Source: DSYU01 sp964437595 (GTDB lineage: Bacteria > Chloroflexota > Anaerolineae > Anaerolineales > Anaerolineaceae). From it: a DNA stretch of 64,000 nucleotides. Positions 55,801 to 64,000 of the stretch are shown here, piece by piece. The stretch's first letter is position 1. Each line of letters begins with the position of its first letter. The notes under the pieces were generated by a model. That model saw only the letters and a program-made list of their open reading frames with translations. It was not told the DNA's origin and ran no database searches. Both the position numbers and the translations under genes were made by a program. The DNA is taken from the NCBI GenBank assembly GCA_964437595.1, contig CAYTHO010000002.1, forward strand, positions 1-64,000, given 5' to 3'.

Positions 55801-57590
55801 CCCAACAAGCCGGGGCCGAGGTATTCGCTACCGCTGGAAGCCCAGAGAAGCGGGCTTTCCTACAGGCACAGGGCATCCAGCACATTTATGACTCACGATC
55901 GCTTGACTTTGCCGAGGCGATCCGCAATGAGACCAACGGGCGTGGGGTAGATGTGATCCTCAACTCACTGGCGGGTGACTTTATCCCGGCCAGCCTGGGG
56001 GTATTGGCGCAGGGAGGGTGCTTCCTGGAAATTGGCAAAAGCGGCATCCTGAACGAGGAACAGATCGCCCTGCTTGGCGAAGGGCGCAGGTATCATGTGG
56101 TGGATTGGAGCGTGGAAGCGCGAGAGAACCCGGCCCTGATCCGTGGGATTCTGCTCGACATTCTGCGTCGGTTCTACGAAGGCGAACTCAACCTGCTCCC
56201 GAGGCGCGTTTTCGGCTCGGAAGAAATCATCCCCGCTTTCCGTTTTATGGCCCAGGCGCGGCACACCGGCAAGATTGTGGTTAAGATGGCAACAGGTGGT
56301 TCTCACCTGAGCATATCTCCCCATGCCACCTACCTCATCACTGGCGGCCTGCGCGGCCTGGGTTTGCTGACCGCGCAGTGGCTGGTTCGCCACGGAGCGC
56401 GGCACATCGTACTGGCTGGCCGCAGCCAGCCTGCACCGAAGGAAATGGAGAGCATCCGGCAGATGGAGGAGCAAGGGGTCGAAGTGGTTATCCGCGCTGT
56501 GGATGTAAGCCAGCATGAAGGCCTCGAAAAACTGGTGAGTGAGATCCAGGCAAACATGCCGCAACTGCGCGGAGTCTTCCACTCGGCGGGTGTTCTGGAC
56601 GATCACGCGCTGATCCAGCAAGATTGGCAAACGTTCACCCGGGTGCTGGCGCCAAAGGCGCTGGGTGCCTGGAACCTGCACGATTTGACCCGCAATCTGC
56701 CGCTGGATTACTTTGTTATGTATTCCTCAGTCGCATCCGTGTTCGGCTCGCCCGGGCAGGCAAACCACTCCACAGCCAATGCATTTATGGATGCGCTGGC
56801 CTTCCACCGGCAGGCGCAGGGATTACCCGCCGCCAGCATCAACTGGGGTGTTTGGGAAGATGTTGGTATCGCGGCAGAACGCAACGTCAGTTCCCGCGCC
56901 GCACTGCAGGGGCTGGGCGCTATTTCACCAGAGGATGGCCTTTCGCTGATGGAGAAGATCCTGGAAAGCGGCCGGGCGCAGGTTGTCGCCAGCCCCATTC
57001 ACTGGCCTACCTTCCTGCGCACCTTTGGCGGCGGGTTGCCCCAGCCGTTTCTGGCAGAAATGGCCAGTGAACATCCAGTTGAAACAACCCACCGCGCGCC
57101 AGCCCAGGCAGCCGCCGTACCCGCGGCCACGCGCATCGAAAAAATCCGCGGCGCGGCCCCCGCAAAACAGCGCACGCTGCTGCTCGATTTTGTCCGCGAA
57201 ACCGCCGCCCGCGTGCTCAGCCTGAATGATGAACAGGCTATTCCCGATCAGAAACCGCTCAATGAGATGGGACTGGATTCGCTGATGGCGGTGGAACTGC
57301 GCAATCTGCTCGATGAAGGACTGGCAATGAAACAAACGCTGCCCGCGACATTGATCTTTAATTATCCTACCACCGCTGCCATAGCGGATTACCTGGCGCG
57401 CGAGGTGCTGGCAGCAGTTCAACCAACCGAAACAGAAAGCAAACCGCCAGCCCCACCTACGGAAGAGGCCAATGCCGAACCTCAGGCGAGCGCCGGATTA
57501 GTCAATATGCTGGATAACCTGGAAGAGCTTTCGGATGAAGAAGTCAACCGCATACTTGCCGCAAAAATGAAGGGAAAATCCAATGAGTGA
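49815..57590 (+). CDS. Type I polyketide synthase PKS4: KS-AT-DH-cMT-ER-KR-ACP
   Basis: A 2591-residue single-module PKS with every reductive domain plus methyltransferase, the same order as fungal highly reducing PKSs. After an N-terminal docking helix (SPLKRAYLALEETQARLDRL), KS has Cys210; AT has Ser661 (GHSVG) and HAFH, the malonyl-type motif; DH has His975 and Asp1139; cMT has LEVGAGTGGTTS near 1448; the ER NADPH loop is near 1983. KR (~2170-2360) has Ser2305, but the catalytic Tyr position is His2318 (QANHSTANAF). ACP Ser is 2489. AAAGGA precedes the ATG. If the KR works, a fully reduced alpha-methyl unit would result. The stop overlaps the start of PKS5 by 8 nt. Confidence 0.96.
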   Translation: MTNAPDSSQLSPLKRAYLALEETQARLDRLEAQVTQPIAIIGMACRFPGGADSPKAYWELLRNGEDAISEVPADRWNIDDYYDPDNHAPGKMNTRCGGFLREPVGAFDPQFFGISPREANSMDPQQRLLLEVTWEALENAAIAPDRLAGSRTGVFIGATSFDYAYLFVKKEDHRLLDGYYASGIAHSILSGRISYVLGLNGPSLTVDTACSSSLTALHLAVQSLRSGETSMAVTGGVSLILSPENFIAFTKYGMLDPEGRCKTFDADANGFARGEGCGILILKRLSDAQADGDRILAVIRGSAASQDGASSGLTVPNGPSQENVIRRALENAGVEPEEVGYIEAHGTGTSLGDPIEVRALGNVFTRKERGGQTLWIGSVKTNFGHLEAAAGVASVMKVVLTLQNGAIPQNLHFHTPSPLITWENLPFNVPGQLTPWPEPEGHPRIAGVSSFGFSGTNVHVVLEEAPVSEPVAMEEEKPVRLMAISAKNAKALKALAERYQQELANPENSLAEACYTANTGRSHLSHRLAIIAGDLEQARNRLDAYLHDQAGANIFSGVLPGGDPPKIAFLFTGQGAQYAGMAKGLYASQPVFRAVLDRCAEQLKDQIDRPLLSLIFAENESDAALLNQTTYTQPALFAIEMALVELWKSWGILPGAVLGHSVGAYAAACSAGIFSLEDGLRLIARRGQLMGSLPEGGGMAAVFAPEDQVLPYLASRSDTVSIATYNAPDNTVISGDIDDVKAVLEEMKADGIQSRSLKVSHAFHSSRMDHILGQLEQAAASVRFSSPRITFISDTSGEAAPGGTAARAVYWRRHTREAVRFQRGIESLYEQGYRLFLEIGPSPTLTGLGQRCLAKADEKITWLTSLKASTGSANTDLQFMYSALAELYTLGHSVNWENLEEGSRRASRIIQLPNYPFQRDRYWLSAKESAKPSGRAARADAQQHPLIGQPLRTATKNVIFESNLSCAEIDYLNDHRIYGTALLPGAAFMEAAFAAGQNLLGTNRVAVTGMILSDALIVGDQETRTLQMIATPDGDEAYSLQIFSRNEKENEWKTHATARIVPGDPAPKAMSVNEIFSRCPSEISAQAHQQRLIERGMAFGPSLLGVETIKRRDGEAIGRILPTAVEEGSLYRLHPALLDAHLQVIAAALPEDAGTYLPFSLARYEIFRPGETPCWSHVRLHPSGSSAKVGETVTADLHFLNEQGDVVAQIVEISLKRTEKNALLRLAQSRLEDWLYEIAWQDAPLPPVAESIRQETAWIPEMPEAQPSFESDPGILEYGLEVLPVLEQISREYIVCAFDALGWQPQPGERFSQQTLAEQLKITSRQMDLFGRLLAILAEDGLLERQDGGWMVREDFQPVDPTERLAALKQAHPNCAAEFRFTERCGRGLAEVLDGHGDPLQLLFPGSDLSDAEALYQKSITAQAYNRLIRTLVTQACAQLPAGRTLRVLEVGAGTGGTTSFVLPSLPEDHVDYLFTDVSPLFLARAKEKFAGKPGFHTMLLDLEKEPDEQGLKGETFDLIIAANVIHATSDIRRSVQRLEQKLAPGGLLVMLEVTAPQRWIDLSFGMTEGWWLFSDRELRKDYPLLNRAQWLNVLAEVGFEHATAYPGDTCPVDEAILVAQKPVQSATAEQRKSGAWIVFSGKDTAGSQLASQIRASGARCIQVQPGGKRTAAGDQWRVNPLRLEDYQRLLKEAAPCQGIVHLWSLEQPEVETIEGPDHLLKSQELTSGSALALIQALVSGESTPLPSLWLVTRGAEKVNDETGNPLQAGLWGLARTVRLEHPELHCNTIDLSPDDEGAEILWREVRQVSDENQAAWRGGKRYVARLKRSRRAVSTRSEQAVQLTVTRRGSIDNLIYQPMVRRAPGPGEVEVQVQAVGLNFKDVLNTLGMYPGDAGPLGGECAGIVSAVGSKVRDLQVGDAVIALASGAFASYVIAPADMVFPAPSNLTAEEAASLPIPFITAAFTLLHLANLSKGQSVLIHAAAGGVGSAAVQLAQQAGAEVFATAGSPEKRAFLQAQGIQHIYDSRSLDFAEAIRNETNGRGVDVILNSLAGDFIPASLGVLAQGGCFLEIGKSGILNEEQIALLGEGRRYHVVDWSVEARENPALIRGILLDILRRFYEGELNLLPRRVFGSEEIIPAFRFMAQARHTGKIVVKMATGGSHLSISPHATYLITGGLRGLGLLTAQWLVRHGARHIVLAGRSQPAPKEMESIRQMEEQGVEVVIRAVDVSQHEGLEKLVSEIQANMPQLRGVFHSAGVLDDHALIQQDWQTFTRVLAPKALGAWNLHDLTRNLPLDYFVMYSSVASVFGSPGQANHSTANAFMDALAFHRQAQGLPAASINWGVWEDVGIAAERNVSSRAALQGLGAISPEDGLSLMEKILESGRAQVVASPIHWPTFLRTFGGGLPQPFLAEMASEHPVETTHRAPAQAAAVPAATRIEKIRGAAPAKQRTLLLDFVRETAARVLSLNDEQAIPDQKPLNEMGLDSLMAVELRNLLDEGLAMKQTLPATLIFNYPTTAAIADYLAREVLAAVQPTETESKPPAPPTEEANAEPQASAGLVNMLDNLEELSDEEVNRILAAKMKGKSNE

Positions 57591-60500
57591 CTTTTTTGAG
57601 CGCATCCAAAAACTTTCACCACAGCGCCTGGCGCTCCTGGCCATCGAGCTGAATTCACGGTTGGAATCGATCGAAGAAAACCGCAAAGACGCAGTCGCTG
57701 TGATTGGGATTGGCTGCAGGTTCCCGGGCGGCATAACGGATGCAGAGAGCTACTGGCAGCTTCTTCAGAACGGTGTGGATGCTATTCAGGAAATTCCGGC
57801 TTCCCGATGGGACGTGGATGCTTACTATGATCCGGACGAGGATAAGCCAGGGAAGATCGCTACCCGGTGGGGTGGCTTCGTAGAAAATATTGATGCCTTC
57901 GATGCGCAGTTTTTTGGGATCACTCCGCGCGAAGCACTGACCATGGATCCGCAGCAGCGCCTGGTGCTGGAAGTTGCCTGGGAAGCGCTGGAAAACGCTG
58001 GCTATGCACCGGATAAGCTGACCGGTACAAAAACGGGGGTTTTTCTGGGCGCGTGCAACGGTGATTACTACCACATGCTGCTCGATGCCGGCACACAGTT
58101 CAGCGATATGTATATGTCGACTGGGAACGCGCACAGTGTAATTTCTGGCCGTGTATCCTACCTGCTCGGGTTGCAAGGCCCCAGCCTGACGGTAGATACC
58201 GCCTGCTCATCTTCCATGGTTGCCACACACCTGGCATACATCAGTTTAAAAAAGGGGGACTGCCGAATGGCAATCGCCGGCGGCGTCAATGCAATCCTCT
58301 CCCCCGAAACATCAGTCGCCCTTTCGCGGGCGAAGATGATGGCGAAAGATGGGCGGTGCAAGGCGTTCGATGCATCGGCAGATGGGTTCGTACGATCGGA
58401 GGGATGCGGCCTGGTTGTCCTGAAACGTTTGTCAGATGCGGTCGCTGATGGAGATCGCATCCTGGCAGTCATCCGCGGATCGGCGATTAACCAGGATGGC
58501 CGCAGTAACGGTCTGACCGCGCCAAACGGACCTTCGCAGGTATCGGTCGTTCGCGCAGCACTGGAAGAAGCAGGGCTCACCCCCGGCGATGTCAGTTACG
58601 TAGAGACCCACGGCACCGGAACTTCACTGGGCGATCCCATTGAAATCCAGGCCCTCGGTGAAGCGCTCGGTCCAGGGCATACCAGCGAAAAGCCTCTGAT
58701 GGTCGGTTCTGTCAAGACAAACCTCGGGCACCTGGAATCTGCAGCTGGGGCAGCCGGGTTGATCAAGCTCATTCTCTCATTGCAGCACCGTTGGATTCCG
58801 CCACATCTGCACTTAAAAAAGCTCAATCCTTATATAGCCTGGGAACAGCTGCCAGTTTCCGTTCCTACCGATGGGGTCGATTGGCAGTCTGCCAATGGCC
58901 GGTGGATTGGCGGAATCAGTTCCTTTGGGTTCAGCGGTACTAATGTGCACATGCTCGTGGAGCGCGCCGAAGAGCCGGCGATGGTCAAGAATGATGAGGA
59001 ACGCCCGCTGCATCCATTGGCCCTATCAGCGCGAGGCAGTACTGCTCTGCAAGCCCTGGCAGCCCGGCTGACAGATTATCTCCAAGATAACCCAGAGGTC
59101 CCCATCGAGTCGGTCTGCTATACGCAAAATACTGGACGAGGAAGTTTCTCGCATCGGGTTGGGCTCGTCGTCAGTAACCGGGAAGACGCCATCCGCCAGA
59201 TCACTGAAACGGCTCGTGCGCTGGAAACCGGCGAACGGAAGCCTGCTCAAGTGCCAAACCGGCGCCCGCAGGTGGTTTTTCTCTTCACCGGCAGCGGGGC
59301 GCAGTGGGCAGGCATGGGTTACCAACTTTACCAAACCCAGCCGGTGTTCCGCGCCGCGCTGCAAAAGTGCGATGACCTGTTCCGCCCTTATCTGCCCGAA
59401 CCTCTGCTGTCGGTCATCTACCCAGAATCAGGCGCAACAGCGTTGCTTGAGCGCATGTTATATACCCAGGCAGCCACCTTTGCCATTGAAATCGCGCTGG
59501 CCGAGTTGTGGAAATCTTGGGGCGTCACTCCGGATGCAACCCTCGGGCACAGCCTGGGAGAATATTCCGCGGCGGTAGTAACCGGTGTTATCAGCCTGGA
59601 AGATGGAGTCAAGCTAGTCGCGGCACGCGGACGCCTGCTCGATTCGATCACCGAACCGGGAGCGATGCACGCTGTATTCGCCACCAAAGAGGAAGTCGAG
59701 GAAGTTCTCGCCGGAATCCCGGAGGGCATCGCAATTGCGGGGATTAACGGTCCGCAGAATATTGTTATCTCGGGACGGGTGCGCAGTGTTGAGGAAGCGA
59801 TCGAAAAATTTACCAGCCGCGGCGTAAAAACGCGCCGGCTGGCCATCTCGCAGGCCGGGCATTCGCCGCTGATCGACCCAATCCTGGATGAGTTCGAGCG
59901 CACGGCAGCCAGCATCACCTATCACAGTCCGCAAATCGATTATGTCTCCTGCCTGTTCGGGCGTCAGGTGGAAGGTTCAGAGATTATGAACGCCGGGTAT
60001 TGGCGGCGGCACCTGCGCGAGCCGGTTCAGTTCTTCAAGGGGATCGAGTCGCTGCACAATAATCGCACCATTTTTATTGAGATTGGCCCGCATCCGGTTT
60101 TGGTTTCCATGGGCCAGCGCTGCTTTACAGAAAGCAGCGCGCTCTGGGTTCCATCTTTGCGTGAGAAGAAAGAAGATTGGGCGCAGATTCTGGAAAGCCT
60201 GTGCGCCGTATGGAAACAGGGCATCCCCGTGGATTGGCAGGGTTTTGACCTCCCTTACAAACGGCAGCGGCTGGCTCTGCCCACCTACCCCTTCCAGCGC
60301 CAGCGCTTCTGGGCCACACCAACCGGCCACGCCGGGCAAGGGGCTGGCATCAGCCTGTCCAAAGACAGCCACCCGCTGCTGCAGCGTCCGGTCCGCTCGC
60401 CTGGGCTGGCAGATACCGTATATGAAACGCAGCTCAGCCAGGAGTTTCCACCCTTCTTGCAGCACCACCGTATATTCGGGGAGATTATCCTACCGTCCCC

Positions 60501-63500
60501 AGCCTATATCGAGATGGCACTGACGGCAGCGGAACAAGTTTTTGGACCCGGCATACACCGGCTGGAGAACTTGTCTGTACAGTCGGCGCTGCTTCTTCCG
60601 CAGGAGGGTCAAACCACAGCACAGTTTGTCCTTAAACCAGTGCAGAATGGACGAGCTGCCTTTGAAGTCTTCAGTTTTGCCGATGACCGAAACGAATGGG
60701 TCAAACATGCCTCCGGCGAGATCGCGCAGCAGACATCAAATCCCAACCCATCCAGTGGACATGGCTTCCGGCCGGACGAGGTTCGCGCCCGCTGCGTGGA
60801 AGAAATCCGGGGCAGCGACTATTATCCGCGTCTTGCCGAGTTGGGATTGGAATTTGGCCCGAACTTCCAGGGAATCGAGCACATCTGGCGGCGGGACGGT
60901 GAGGCGCTGGGGAAAATCACCCTGCCTGATGACCTGGTGAGCGACAGCAGTCACTATCACATCCACCCGGCCTTCCTGGACGCATGCTTCCACCTGTTGG
61001 GCGCGCCCCTACCGCAGACGGACCTGGATCAGGCATATCTGCTGATTGGAATGGCGCGCTTCCAATTGTTCCAAAAACCCGGCGGAATTTTATGGAACCA
61101 CACGGTTCTTGAACCGCAGAAGAACAGCCAGGAAATTTTCACCGCTACGTGCCGATTGTACAACTCCGATGGTCATCTGGTAGGTGAAGCAAGCGGCCTG
61201 ACGCTGAAACGGGCTGGGCGAGAGGCGTTGCTGCGCTCGATTAACAAGCACAGCGACCCGGCCAGCGCCAATTGGATTTATAAGGTTGCGTGGCAGCCGC
61301 TGCCGCTAACCAGCATACCGCATAACCTGCCAGCGCCTAAGCAGGTAGCCGCCAGACTGGCGGAAAGCGTAGCATGCTACGAGGCAGAGCCCGATTACGC
61401 GGGATATGCCCGCCTTTCACCGATCTTCGATGCATACTGCGCCGCCGCCATTAGCAGCGCTTTTGAGAGAATGGATTTCCCGCTCGTGGAAGGACAGTCC
61501 TTTACCCTCGATGTGTTCATTCAGAAGGGTCAGGTACTGCCGCGCTATACCCGCTTGTCCAGGCGCCTGATGGAAATTTTATCCGATCAGGGTGTACTGG
61601 CCGCGGAAGGCGATGGCTGGCACGTGATAGGTCATGCTCCGGCAACCTCTTCCATCGAAGAAATTATCGTTGAATTCCCCGCTTACCGGGCAGAAGCGAC
61701 CCTGCTGGCTCGCTGCGCAAGCGCCTTGGCCCAGGTTTTGACCGGGGAACAGGATGCCCTGGCGCTGCTCTTCCCAGGCGGATCGCTGGAAGCCACTGAA
61801 GCGCTGTACAGCCAATCTCCATATGCACGGGCATTCAACCACCTCATCGCGGAGGCGGTTGCCCAGCGCATTCCGGACGAGGGTAGGCTGCGCATCCTTG
61901 AAATCGGCGCTGGAAGTGGGGCAACCACTCGCCAGGTGCTGCCACTGCTGCCCGCCGGACGCTGCGATTACGTGTTTAGCGACCTCTCGCCCGTATTCCT
62001 GGATAAGGCACAAAAAGCCTTTACGGAGTATCCATTTATCCAATACCAGATCCTTGATATCGAGAAAGATCCTCAAAAGCAAGGGCTGGCGGGACAGTCA
62101 TTCGACATCATCCTGGCAGCGAATGTACTGCATGCCACAGCGGACCTGCAGCAAAGCCTGGCGCACATCCAAAAGATGCTGGTTCCAGGCGGTCAACTAC
62201 TGCTGTTGGAAAATGCCCGCAAAGCAAGTTGGGTGGACCTGACTTTTGGCCTGACCGATGGCTGGTGGCGATTCCAGGATACCCAGCTGCGGCCTGAGCA
62301 CCCGGTTCTCTCTCAATCCGGGTGGCTGAACCTGTTCAAAGCATGTGGCTTTCAGGAATCGGCGGCGCTGCCTGCATCCGTGCCGGGCAGCGAAAGCGGC
62401 AGTTTATCAGGCCAGGTGCTTTTGATTGCCCAGGCTCACGAGAAAGTAAGCCAGACCGCACAGGAGACAGCCGGGAGCTGGCTGGTCTTCCACAACGCCA
62501 CCAGCAGCGACGCCGCTGAGCTGGCTCAATCCCTGCGCCACAAAGGTCAGCGCTGCATCCTGATCGGTCAAAGCCAGTCCAATGATGAACAGGTTGTAAA
62601 CATCACAAAAGATCAATGGGAGGTAGCCCCTGGATCTACAGCGGCAGTGGCTGATGTGCTTATGCGCGCCGCCGAAGGCGGGCCGCCAATCACCACAGTG
62701 ATCGGCCTGTTCAGCCCCACCGAGAACGTCTCCCCTGCCAGACAGGTGGAAACAGACTGCGATCGCTTACTACACATCACCCAGGCGGTGCTGGCTATGC
62801 CGCAGGGAAACCGGCCTGCGCTGTGGTTGGCAACGTACGACGCGCAGGCTGTCGGAGGCCCCCCGACCCTGGAAGGCCTGCCTGCCAGTGCGCTTTGGGG
62901 ATTGGGCCGTACGCTGGCGCTGGAGCACCCCGAAATTTGGGGAGGGATGATTGACCTGGATCCCAATAGCAGTAATAAAAAGAATATGGCACACCTAGTA
63001 AATGAAATCCGTTTTGCGGACGGCGAAGACCAGGTAGCCTACCGCAAGGGCGAGCGCTTCGTCGCACGGCTGGTGCGCGGGCAAGCGCCCGTATCCGCTG
63101 AGTTGATGCTGAAAGAAGATCGGGTTTACCTGATCACTGGCGGATTGGGTGGGCTGGGTGTGAAAATTGCTCAATGGATGGTACAGCGAGGCGCACGGCA
63201 CCTGGTACTGACCGGTCGCCGCGGTTTACCGCCGCGTGAGGCATGGAGCCAATTCCAACCAGACAGCGACCTTGCCCGCCGGGCAGCCGCAGTCCAGGAC
63301 TTGGAGAAAGCTGGGGCACAGGTAATTCTATATGCTGCTGACACCGCTGACGAAAATGCAATGGGAAAGTTGTTTCAATCCTTCGGAGCAAGCCTGCCGA
63401 AACTAGGGGGCATCGTGCATGCCGCTGCCGACCTGAGCAGCAGCACCATCGAAGAGATGGGGGTCGAAATGCTGTACAACATGCTGCGCCCCAAAGCCAG

Positions 63501-64000
63501 CGGCACCTGGCTGCTGCACAAGCTCAGCCAGGGTCTCGATATAGACTTTTTCGTGCTGTTCTCTTCTACCACCGCCCTTCTCGGTTCGCAGCAGTTGGGC
63601 CATTATGCTGCCGCTAACAGCTTCTTAGACAGTTTTGCCTCTTATCGAAAGTCCACTGGGCTCCCCATTCTGTCCATCAACTGGGGAACCTGGGATACCA
63701 TGCGCATCGCTTCTCAGGCCGAACAACAGCGCGTTGCTCAGTTCGGGTTAGAGCAAATGCAGGCTGATCAGGCGCTGCACCTGTTAGGGAACTACCTGGC
63801 AGCGCAGGGCGAAGCCCAGGTGGTTATCGCTGCCGTAGATTGGGACACGCTTCGCCCTGCCTATGAAGCGCGCCGCCGCAGGCCGTTGATGGAGGGATTG
63901 ACCAGCCGCACGCACGGTAAACCGGCTCAACAGATAACCACCAAACCCGCCGATGCAGATTTGGTTATGCTACTTAAGGAAATTCCACCTGAAAAGCAGT
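57583..64000 (+). CDS. Type I polyketide synthase PKS5 (3' end beyond window): KS-AT-DH-cMT-KR-(ACP)
   Basis: The frame is open to the right edge (2139 codons visible). It begins MSDFFERIQKLSPQRLALLA, a docking helix. KS has Cys208 and AT has Ser657 (GHSLG) with QAGH in the specificity position. DH has His962 (HHRIFGEIILP), FGPNFQG and Asp1133. A cMT has LEIGAGSGATTRQ near 1440. KR has a GGLGGLG loop near 1852 and both Ser and Tyr2008 (LGHYAAANSF). No ER is present between cMT and KR. The sequence stops just where the ACP should begin. An alpha-methyl-enoyl intermediate is predicted. The ATG at 57583 overlaps the PKS4 stop by 8 nt, implying coupled translation. Confidence 0.95.
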   Translation, partial: MSDFFERIQKLSPQRLALLAIELNSRLESIEENRKDAVAVIGIGCRFPGGITDAESYWQLLQNGVDAIQEIPASRWDVDAYYDPDEDKPGKIATRWGGFVENIDAFDAQFFGITPREALTMDPQQRLVLEVAWEALENAGYAPDKLTGTKTGVFLGACNGDYYHMLLDAGTQFSDMYMSTGNAHSVISGRVSYLLGLQGPSLTVDTACSSSMVATHLAYISLKKGDCRMAIAGGVNAILSPETSVALSRAKMMAKDGRCKAFDASADGFVRSEGCGLVVLKRLSDAVADGDRILAVIRGSAINQDGRSNGLTAPNGPSQVSVVRAALEEAGLTPGDVSYVETHGTGTSLGDPIEIQALGEALGPGHTSEKPLMVGSVKTNLGHLESAAGAAGLIKLILSLQHRWIPPHLHLKKLNPYIAWEQLPVSVPTDGVDWQSANGRWIGGISSFGFSGTNVHMLVERAEEPAMVKNDEERPLHPLALSARGSTALQALAARLTDYLQDNPEVPIESVCYTQNTGRGSFSHRVGLVVSNREDAIRQITETARALETGERKPAQVPNRRPQVVFLFTGSGAQWAGMGYQLYQTQPVFRAALQKCDDLFRPYLPEPLLSVIYPESGATALLERMLYTQAATFAIEIALAELWKSWGVTPDATLGHSLGEYSAAVVTGVISLEDGVKLVAARGRLLDSITEPGAMHAVFATKEEVEEVLAGIPEGIAIAGINGPQNIVISGRVRSVEEAIEKFTSRGVKTRRLAISQAGHSPLIDPILDEFERTAASITYHSPQIDYVSCLFGRQVEGSEIMNAGYWRRHLREPVQFFKGIESLHNNRTIFIEIGPHPVLVSMGQRCFTESSALWVPSLREKKEDWAQILESLCAVWKQGIPVDWQGFDLPYKRQRLALPTYPFQRQRFWATPTGHAGQGAGISLSKDSHPLLQRPVRSPGLADTVYETQLSQEFPPFLQHHRIFGEIILPSPAYIEMALTAAEQVFGPGIHRLENLSVQSALLLPQEGQTTAQFVLKPVQNGRAAFEVFSFADDRNEWVKHASGEIAQQTSNPNPSSGHGFRPDEVRARCVEEIRGSDYYPRLAELGLEFGPNFQGIEHIWRRDGEALGKITLPDDLVSDSSHYHIHPAFLDACFHLLGAPLPQTDLDQAYLLIGMARFQLFQKPGGILWNHTVLEPQKNSQEIFTATCRLYNSDGHLVGEASGLTLKRAGREALLRSINKHSDPASANWIYKVAWQPLPLTSIPHNLPAPKQVAARLAESVACYEAEPDYAGYARLSPIFDAYCAAAISSAFERMDFPLVEGQSFTLDVFIQKGQVLPRYTRLSRRLMEILSDQGVLAAEGDGWHVIGHAPATSSIEEIIVEFPAYRAEATLLARCASALAQVLTGEQDALALLFPGGSLEATEALYSQSPYARAFNHLIAEAVAQRIPDEGRLRILEIGAGSGATTRQVLPLLPAGRCDYVFSDLSPVFLDKAQKAFTEYPFIQYQILDIEKDPQKQGLAGQSFDIILAANVLHATADLQQSLAHIQKMLVPGGQLLLLENARKASWVDLTFGLTDGWWRFQDTQLRPEHPVLSQSGWLNLFKACGFQESAALPASVPGSESGSLSGQVLLIAQAHEKVSQTAQETAGSWLVFHNATSSDAAELAQSLRHKGQRCILIGQSQSNDEQVVNITKDQWEVAPGSTAAVADVLMRAAEGGPPITTVIGLFSPTENVSPARQVETDCDRLLHITQAVLAMPQGNRPALWLATYDAQAVGGPPTLEGLPASALWGLGRTLALEHPEIWGGMIDLDPNSSNKKNMAHLVNEIRFADGEDQVAYRKGERFVARLVRGQAPVSAELMLKEDRVYLITGGLGGLGVKIAQWMVQRGARHLVLTGRRGLPPREAWSQFQPDSDLARRAAAVQDLEKAGAQVILYAADTADENAMGKLFQSFGASLPKLGGIVHAAADLSSSTIEEMGVEMLYNMLRPKASGTWLLHKLSQGLDIDFFVLFSSTTALLGSQQLGHYAAANSFLDSFASYRKSTGLPILSINWGTWDTMRIASQAEQQRVAQFGLEQMQADQALHLLGNYLAAQGEAQVVIAAVDWDTLRPAYEARRRRPLMEGLTSRTHGKPAQQITTKPADADLVMLLKEIPPEKQ

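Overview
The window looks like a chromosomal segment of a free-living bacterium, most plausibly a Chloroflexota (Anaerolineae-like) genome. That placement is inferred from overall gene content (paired SPFH proteins, a Thermotoga-type DAHP synthase, a UPF0210/ACT pair, single-module type I PKS genes) and no marker gene proves it. GC content is moderate to high throughout. I see no rRNA, tRNA, insertion sequence, phage gene or CRISPR array.

Layout. 1-3855: the C-terminal end of a LysM/membrane-anchor protein, then a permease-ATPase-permease ABC-2 export operon behind a pair of overlapping palindromes. 3875-10424 (minus): the NAD synthesis operon nadC-nadA-nadB, a LOG-family gene and a glycoside-hydrolase-like gene; the nad promoter is recognisable. 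10539-14642: an unknown gene, transaldolase and glucose-6-phosphate isomerase. 14675-18248 (minus): a sugar operon made of a GPH symporter, a PHP-domain phosphoesterase and a PfkB sugar kinase, with overlapping or closely spaced genes. 18387-19668: aroF (DAHP synthase) behind a textbook attenuation leader, whose short peptide carries nine aromatic residues within eleven positions and is followed by a perfect intrinsic terminator. 19760-23406: an autoregulated XRE/DUF2178-type pair, a glycerophosphodiesterase and two translationally linked SPFH proteins. 23461-26609: membrane rhodanese, Rnk-like GreA/B-fold protein, a membrane protein facing a winged-helix regulator that has no usual start codon, and an FmdB / CsoR-CstR-like repressor / OsmC operon with a G-tract operator over its -10. 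26636-27349 (minus): a peroxiredoxin in which the peroxidatic cysteine is an in-frame TGA followed by a SECIS-like hairpin, so a likely selenoprotein. 27499-31689: a gluzincin peptidase, an MBL-fold hydrolase and a UPF0210/ACT pair.

31830-64000+ is a type I polyketide synthase cluster, all on the plus strand: a type II thioesterase, a structured 285-nt leader behind two tandem promoters, then five consecutive single-module PKS genes. Domain orders are KS-AT-DH(degenerate)-KR-ACP, KS-AT-DH-ER-KR-ACP, KS-AT-cMT-ACP, KS-AT-DH-cMT-ER-KR-ACP and KS-AT-DH-cMT-KR-(ACP beyond the edge). C-terminal and N-terminal docking-like tails fit a collinear assembly line. Three modules carry C-methyltransferases, which points to alpha-methyl branches added by SAM onto malonyl-derived units. 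Two KR domains lack a canonical catalytic residue (Ser to Ala in PKS2, Tyr to His in PKS4) and the PKS1 DH is degenerate, so the product cannot be read simply from domain names. The cluster continues beyond the right edge.

The most notable items are the selenocysteine peroxiredoxin, the aroF aromatic-amino-acid attenuator, the CstR-like operon with its operator, and the PKS assembly line with its unusual leader and KR substitutions.
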